Of a stretch of 64,000 bases of DNA, positions 59,314-64,000 are shown one piece after another. The position numbers were made by a program, and so were the translations under genes. The DNA is taken from positions 21,048,557 through 21,112,556 of the forward strand of contig OY978527.1 in NCBI GenBank assembly GCA_963854835.1, written 5' to 3'. The notes beneath the pieces were generated by a model, which had not been told where the DNA came from, ran no database searches, and saw only the letters and a list, made by a program, of their open reading frames with translations. Position 1 is the first letter of the stretch. Each line of letters starts with the position of its first letter. Source of the DNA: Megamerina dolium (lineage: Eukaryota > Arthropoda > Insecta > Diptera > Megamerinidae).

Positions 59314-60207
59314 TGTTGTGAGTCAAAATAATGCTCATCTATTTATGCATTTTGACTCACTACAAATGTTATAGTAATATTATTATTATTTTATTAGGTG
59401 TGTTTACTGTAACCATTAATTAATGATAATCAACACACTATGCATAATGTAATTATCATTGGTTAAAATGGGTTGTAGTAAATTTATAAAAATGCGTGGT
59501 CAGCATCATCGTACCTCACTGTATGATTGTAGAACAATTTCACAACCATGAAAAACAAAGAACAAAGAAAAATAATAAATAAACAATAAATAAAATAATA
59601 AACAATAACAAAAGAACCAACGGGTCATCGTACCTCGCTATATGATTATGAAATAAGTCAACAATCATCACAGTGAAAAGAAAATAAAAGCCAAAAAGAA
59701 AAACAAAATACGTAATATTGAACGCATGCACAATATTTACAAGAGGAAGTATTAACTACAAATAATAATGATGACTTACTAAAGTTATATGACCTACTGA
59801 AGAAATTGCAATGAATTAACCTACTTAAAAAATTGCCATTTCTTCAGAAATTCTTTTATACTAAAATGGGGTTATATTGTAAATTATGATATATATTTTA
59901 GGCTATATAAACTAAGACAAGGCCTGAAATGAAGGCAATCAGACAAGTAGTAAATCTAGTGAAGTAAGATAACTCGAAGAGCGAGTTAGTGCGTGTATAG
60001 TATTAAGAGTACATTGTGAAAGGATTCAATATCCTATTGAAAGTGGAAATTATATTGTAAAGGATTTAGCGTCCTGTAAATGTATGTATACATGTGAAAG
60101 AAAGTAAAGGTAGTAATCACATTGTGAAGGATACAACATCCTTGATATAGTCAAATTGTGAAAAAGAATATATATAAATTGTGAAAAGGAAACATTTAAA
60201 GAAAACA
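59314..60207 (+). mobile_element. LTR-like insertion of about 0.9 kb, possible solo LTR
   Basis: The segment separates reverse transcriptase from RNase H. Its borders can be set as TGTTGTGAG...AACA. It has a TATA-like box (tatataaa near 59902) and recurring 'aaggat...atcct' motifs, and a hairpin (gtgagtcaaaat pairing with attttgactcac) at its left end. It lacks coding sequence. I do not find a clear target duplication, and some Gypsy sequence at the site was lost, so the solo-LTR reading is tentative. Confidence 0.45.
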
Positions 60208-60930
60208 ACTTTGTTCTTTCTCAGTGCACTTATGGCCTAGGTAAATTATCTCTTTTCGCAAAAATTGGCACTTCTCTGTATTTAGTTTTAAGTTATGTTT
60301 ACGTAAGAGTTCAAATACTCTCCGCAAACGCGATTCATGTTGTGCCAAATTCCGACCGTAGACAACAATGTCATCCAAATATACAAAACAATCTATTCCC
60401 TGGAGTCCAGTCCATACATGATTCATTAGTCTTTGAAAAGTAGCAGGTGCTCCCGTTAACTCAAAAGGCATTCTATTAAATTCGTGATGTCCGACACCTG
60501 AACTAAAAGCGGTTTTTTCTCTGTCAGACTCTTCCATTAGCACTTGATGATATCCACTGGCCAGATCAAGTGTAGTAAAATATCTACTATGACCTAACTG
60601 ATCCAATATCTCATCAATGCGTGGAATTGGAAAAACCTGTTTAATGGTGGCATCGTTCAGTTTTCTGAAATCAACAACTAGTCTCCATTTCCTTTTTCCA
60701 TCGCTTCCCGCCTTCTTTTGATCTAATATTATTGGTGAATTCCATGGGGAAGAACTGGGAACGATTATTTCATCGTCCCACATTTTATTTACCTGTCTAT
60801 TAATCTCCTCCTTATGCACTTCTGGTAACCTGTACTGTCTCTGATTTATTTGTGCCTGATCTGCCTTTACTGGTATCGTGTGCTTTATACCTGTTGTGTA
60901 AGACAATTTATCGCCTTCTAAATAAAACAT
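60196..60930 (-). pseudogene. Gypsy reverse transcriptase, interrupted
   Basis: A 244-codon open frame with the full palm is present: FYLEGDKLSYTTGIKH, SSPWNSPIILDQKK, WRLVVDFRKLND, FTTLDLASGYHQVLM (first catalytic Asp), NRMPFELTGAPATFQRLM, and YLDDIVVYG (catalytic Asp pair), up to YLGHKCTEKE. There the sequence leaves the gene for the inserted LTR-like unit. The frame is free of stops inside the domain, so the insertions are fairly recent. Confidence 0.85.
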
Positions 60931-60964
60931 TTATACAGAGGCAAAAGTTGCAAGTACATTTAAG

Positions 60965-61138
60965 TGTTATAGTAAATAGTTGATTGTAAACAGTGTTGAT
61001 TGTAAATAGAGATTATTAAATAAATTGTTGCTGTATATAGTTGTATAAAATAAGTGTTGCAGTTATCATTAACAGAATCCAGTGATCGAACAAGGTAATT
61101 CAAATAGAATTAAACGTTCACAGAATAAAAACGTAACA
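60965..61138 (+). mobile_element. 5' LTR of the + strand Gypsy element
   Basis: A 174-bp segment bounded by TGTT and AACA, ending two bases before the primer-binding site. It contains a TATA-like box (gtataaaat near 61034) and a poly(A) signal (aataaa near 61124). Upstream sequence still reads as the - strand Gypsy gene, so this marks the insertion edge. The 3' LTR lies outside the window, so the left border is inferred from the dinucleotide rule. Confidence 0.7.
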
Positions 61139-61140
61139 AT

Positions 61141-61158
61141 TGGTGTCAGAAGTGGGAT
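61141..61158 (+). promoter_or_regulatory. primer-binding site
   Basis: TGGTGTCAGAAGTGGGAT lies two bases after the LTR. It begins with TGG, complementary to a tRNA 3' CCA, as in Ty3/Gypsy elements. It would prime minus-strand DNA synthesis; I do not assign the tRNA. Confidence 0.82.
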
Positions 61159-61167
61159 TCTGTAAAG

Positions 61168-62604
61168 ATGGTGAAAATTGACCAACTAAAAGTGGACCAG
61201 CTTAAAAAGCTGTTGGTAGAGATGAATCTATCGTCATCAGGTGCAAAGGCGGAACTGCTGGTGAGGCTGAGGCAAGCTATGGAGGCTAAGGGAATTAATG
61301 TAGAAAAACATGAGTTCTTCGAGGAAGCCGATATACAAGCAGTTGTGCACGCTGAGGAAGAGATCAAAATAGATTCGAGTGGTCAACTCATGGAGTTCAT
61401 GAAAACCATGATGCAACAGTTACAAGAAAGTTCGTCTCGACAAGAGGGCGTTATTAGTGAATTACGTACGGAAATTCAAGGAAATGCGTCTCGCATTGAC
61501 TCCAAGTTTCAAGAACATTCGGTACGTCAAGAAAACGCTATGGGAGAGTTCCAGAAAACAATTGACTCCAAGCTTCAAGAACATTCGGCTCGCCAAGAAC
61601 ACGTCATCGAAAATCTACAAAAAGGAATTGAACTTAGATTTCAGGAAATTTCCGGAGCTATTAATGACAAAGTTACAGAGCTGAAAGAACACGTGGATGA
61701 GTTGGATGATAAGCTGAAGGAACATGTCGACGACTGGGAAGTTAAGTTCGAGAAATTACAGCACGAACTCAATCAACTAAAAATAAATGGACCAGCCACA
61801 TCAGTGATTAGAGATTCAAGTACAATCAAATTAAAGCCACCAACATTTGACGGAAGCACGCCATTCAATATCTTCAAGCTTCAATTCGAGACAACCGCTT
61901 CGAAGAATCAATGGGATGATAGCGACAAGACTGCTGCTTTAATAGTCGCATTAAAAGGTAATGCTTCCGAGGTGTTACAGATGATTCCAGAGAAAGATCG
62001 TGGTAGCTATCAGTCACTGATGGACACACTCCAGCGAAAGTATGGAAATGAATACAAGAGTCAATTACATCGAGTGGAATTGAGATCGCGAGTGCAACGG
62101 AGTAATGAGAGTCTGCAGGAATTCGCTTCCGATATTGAGCGCTTATGTCATCTAGCGTTCTCCGGTAATTCGGAAGAGTTCGTCGAAAAAATCAAAATAG
62201 AGGCATTCATAGATGGCATACGTGATGGAGAGACAAAGCGTGCCCTAGTCATGTCACCCAGGAATACTTATGCCGAAACAGTCAGTAGTGCATTGACGTT
62301 TGAAGCCGCCAGTTTGATGTGTCGACCAATGCCACGGGTACGCCAACTAGAAACAGAAACAGCAGATCTAGTTGAAGCAGTGTGTCAGGCATTCAAATCT
62401 GTAGCGCAGCCTGAAGGAAGAACAACAGGTCGACGCGAAAACAAGTTTACTGGTAAGTGCTTCATTTGTGACAAACCAGGACACATGGCGCGTGACTGCC
62501 GTCTACGACGAAAGCGATCAAGATCGAATTCTCCAGGAAGACAAAAGAAGGAGAATAAGGTGGATAGCGATCGCTCCACTAACACAAATCCATCGTTAAA
62601 CTAA
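61168..62604 (+). CDS. gag: Gag of a Ty3/Gypsy retrotransposon with N-terminal SAP motif
   Basis: An intact 478-residue frame starting 10 bases after the primer-binding site. Residues about 5-40 form a SAP motif (VDQLKKLLVEMNLSSSGAKA then ELLVRLRQAM), known as a DNA-binding helix-turn-helix. Residues about 75-215 are coiled-coil, including three 22-residue repeats beginning IDSKFQEH, IDSKLQEH and IELRFQEI (nt 61495, 61561, 61627). Residues about 225-395 are a retrotransposon Gag core (PPTFDGSTPFNIFKLQFE, ALKGNASEVLQMIP). Residue 431 starts a CCHC zinc knuckle (CFICDKPGHMARDC), followed by an Arg/Lys/Ser-rich tail. Gag packages the element RNA. The stop codon TAA directly follows the frameshift heptamer. 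Confidence 0.95.
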   Translation: MVKIDQLKVDQLKKLLVEMNLSSSGAKAELLVRLRQAMEAKGINVEKHEFFEEADIQAVVHAEEEIKIDSSGQLMEFMKTMMQQLQESSSRQEGVISELRTEIQGNASRIDSKFQEHSVRQENAMGEFQKTIDSKLQEHSARQEHVIENLQKGIELRFQEISGAINDKVTELKEHVDELDDKLKEHVDDWEVKFEKLQHELNQLKINGPATSVIRDSSTIKLKPPTFDGSTPFNIFKLQFETTASKNQWDDSDKTAALIVALKGNASEVLQMIPEKDRGSYQSLMDTLQRKYGNEYKSQLHRVELRSRVQRSNESLQEFASDIERLCHLAFSGNSEEFVEKIKIEAFIDGIRDGETKRALVMSPRNTYAETVSSALTFEAASLMCRPMPRVRQLETETADLVEAVCQAFKSVAQPEGRTTGRRENKFTGKCFICDKPGHMARDCRLRRKRSRSNSPGRQKKENKVDSDRSTNTNPSLN

Positions 62605-62654
62605 ATCGAGTCAGTTCAGCGGGGCGTGAACTGACTCCAACAGTGGGTTGCCCC
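62595..62654 (+). promoter_or_regulatory. -1 ribosomal frameshift signal with H-type pseudoknot
   Basis: The heptamer G TTA AAC (62595-62601, spaced in the gag frame) fits X XXY YYZ and abuts the gag stop (62602-62604). After a 6-nt spacer, GAGTCAGTTCA (62608-62618) pairs perfectly with TGAACTGACTC (62627-62637), 11 bp. The 8-nt loop GCGGGGCG contains GGGGC (62621-62625), which can pair with GCCCC at 62650-62654. The result is stem 1 of 11 bp, loop 1 of 2 nt, stem 2 of 5 bp and loop 3 of 12 nt. GUUAAAC is a known slippery heptamer in arteriviruses. Pol is open in the -1 frame across the site, which supports function. Confidence 0.87.
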
Positions 62655-64000
62655 ATCATTCACATTTCACAACTACAGCGTGTGCCAAGCAGCTTGACTA
62701 TTGATGGAAAATTGGACAATATGGAATTCATGTTAACCCTGGACACTGGTGCATCACATTCTATAATCAAGAGCGATTTGGTAAAGAGGTTTGAGCCTTT
62801 AATGGGAATAAAATTGCGTACAGCAACGGGTGAGGATGCACAAATTCTGGGCAAGATAAAGAAACGAGTATCTATTGGAAATTGCACATGGGAACATGAA
62901 TTCATTGTGGCCGACATCATCGATGACGTAATAATTGGTGTTGATTTTATGATTGACAACGGATTTACGTTAGATTTGAATCAACGGATACTACGTTATG
63001 CAAATGTCGAACTACCATTGAACATCGGTTACAAGCGTAGTGGGAACATCAAACGAGTACTGGCATGTCAACGCCAAGAGGTTCCAGCAAAATCAGAAGC
63101 GGTGATATGGGCACAGATGAATGTGGATGATGGGACAGGCAAGTTGTGGCTGGTGGAAGCAGATAAAGAAATAACGAATAAAAACATCATACTTGGTAGG
63201 ACGTTAGTAGAACCTAAAGAAAATGGAATAGTACCGGTGCGAATTTTAAATCCAACTAATACATCTACAGTTGTGAAGAAAGGAATGGTGATTGGTCATT
63301 GCCAGGAAGTTACTGCCATAGTAGACTGCGAAAAGGGTTCGTCGATAAAAAGTGGAAGATCAGGAACTGTCAGAGTGGAAATAAAAGCACAGATGGAAGA
63401 ATGGGCAGGCGTGCTTACCAACCAGCAAAAAGAAAAGGCTTTACAACTATTGGAGAAGTACAGTTCAATCTTTTCTTCAAATGGAAAAACTGGAGGACGA
63501 ACAACCATCGTGAAGCATCACATTGACACCGGTGATTCTAGACCAATTCGTCAAACACCACGACGAGTTCCATTGGCCAAAAGAGACGAAGCCATTAAGC
63601 TGATTTCCGATATGCAGAAACAAGGTGTTATTGAACCATCAGCGAGTCCATGGAGTTCACCAGTTGTGCTGGTAAAGAAGAAGGATGGAAGTACTCGATT
63701 CTGTGTGGATTACAGAAAGCTAAATGATATTACGAAAAAAGACAGCTATCCACTGCCAAGAATCGATGACACTCTGGACACACTATCTGGTGCGAAGTGG
63801 TTCTCAACTCTTGATTTGCAAAGTGGCTACTGGCAAGTGGAACTTGGTAAGGAAGATAAAGAGAAAACAGCTTTCAGTATTGGCGATGGTCTATGGCAAT
63901 TTACAGTTATGCCATTTGGCTTATGCAATGCGCCAGCTACTTTAGAACGTTTGATGGAGCGTGTACTCAGAGGACTACACTGGAAAACGTGCTTGGTGTA
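62595..64000 (+). CDS. pol: Pol of the Gypsy retrotransposon (protease, reverse transcriptase), runs off the window
   Basis: Open without a stop in the -1 frame relative to gag from 62595 to the window end (about 468 codons). An aspartic protease comes first: LTLDTGASHSIIKSD with catalytic Asp at 62742, and VIIGVDFMIDNG near 62935. After a linker the reverse transcriptase starts: VIEPSASPWSSPVVLVKKKD, TRFCVDYRKLND, FSTLDLQSGYWQVEL (first catalytic Asp near 63810), and FTVMPFGLCNAPATLERLM. The YxDD motif would follow just past the end. The best start is frameshifting from gag. Absence of lesions and the intact gag suggest a young, possibly active element. Confidence 0.93.

Larger units (their letters stand above)
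57960..60962 (-). mobile_element. broken Ty3/Gypsy element with nested insertions
   Basis: Read on the - strand: reverse transcriptase (60962-60215), RNase H part (about 59310-59007), integrase (58984-58266, interrupted), and integrase C-terminus (58208-57960). Three insertions cut it: an LTR-like unit (59314-60207), an RTE fragment (58650-58820), and the + strand Gypsy element beginning at 60965, beyond which its gag and protease are displaced out of the window. The reverse transcriptase type resembles the 17.6/297 group. Confidence 0.82.

Noticed and set aside
62721..64000. Pol starting at its own ATG at 62721
   Set aside because: The frame is open upstream through the slippery heptamer to gag, and starting at 62721 would omit the protease N-terminal segment; frameshifting explains the layout better.

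Overview
This window looks like nuclear DNA of a brachyceran fly, most likely a tephritid fruit fly; the genus is an inference. It is AT-rich, has introns with standard GT-AG junctions, and is dominated by insect-type transposable elements: Tc1 and mariner DNA transposons, RTE-, LOA- and Jockey-like LINEs, Ty3/Gypsy elements and tRNA-derived SINEs. I see no bacterial-type genes, rRNA, functional tRNA gene or CRISPR array.

The only clear host gene is a potassium-dependent sodium/calcium exchanger (SLC24/NCKX type) on the + strand. Seven coding exons between 20053 and 32022 join in phase and carry both alpha-repeats. The 5' coding exon is missing upstream. A lone first-exon-like sequence (47731-47926: start codon, one membrane segment, phase-1 strong donor) lies 15.7 kb downstream of the stop codon and has the phase that exon 20053 needs. 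It may be the first exon of a tandem paralogue continuing past the window, or a displaced exon.

Layout. 1-9 kb: AT-rich sequence, degenerate repeats, a 1651-bp Tc1-like element (copy A) and SINEs. 9-15.2 kb: LINE relics and an RTE-like LINE inserted antisense into a LOA-like LINE with a visible target duplication. 15-20 kb: a 162-bp tandem repeat, an inverted SINE pair and a transposase relic. 20-32 kb: the exchanger gene, whose two large introns hold a decayed LOA-like LINE, a second Tc1-like element, two long (TA)n arrays, a SINE and two mariner derivatives. 33-43.6 kb: Jockey tails and an inverted second copy of the LOA/RTE composite. 45.2-46.9 kb: Tc1 copy B. 47.7 kb: the orphan exon. 48.6-54.8 kb: mariner relics, a deleted mariner, a probable LTR and a roughly 300-bp tandem repeat. 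54.9-56.5 kb: Tc1 copy C. 58-61 kb: a broken Gypsy element on the - strand with nested insertions. 60.97 kb to the end: an apparently intact Gypsy element on the + strand.

The most notable signal is at the gag/pol junction of that last element (62595-62654). A slippery heptamer G TTA AAC touches the gag stop codon, followed after 6 nt by a perfect 11-bp stem whose loop can pair with a downstream GCCCC. This is a textbook H-type pseudoknot for -1 ribosomal frameshifting, and pol is open in exactly the -1 frame to the window end. Other strong observations are three 1651-bp Tc1 copies sharing the same two transposase lesions, and the doubled LINE-in-LINE composite flanking the exchanger gene in opposite orientations.
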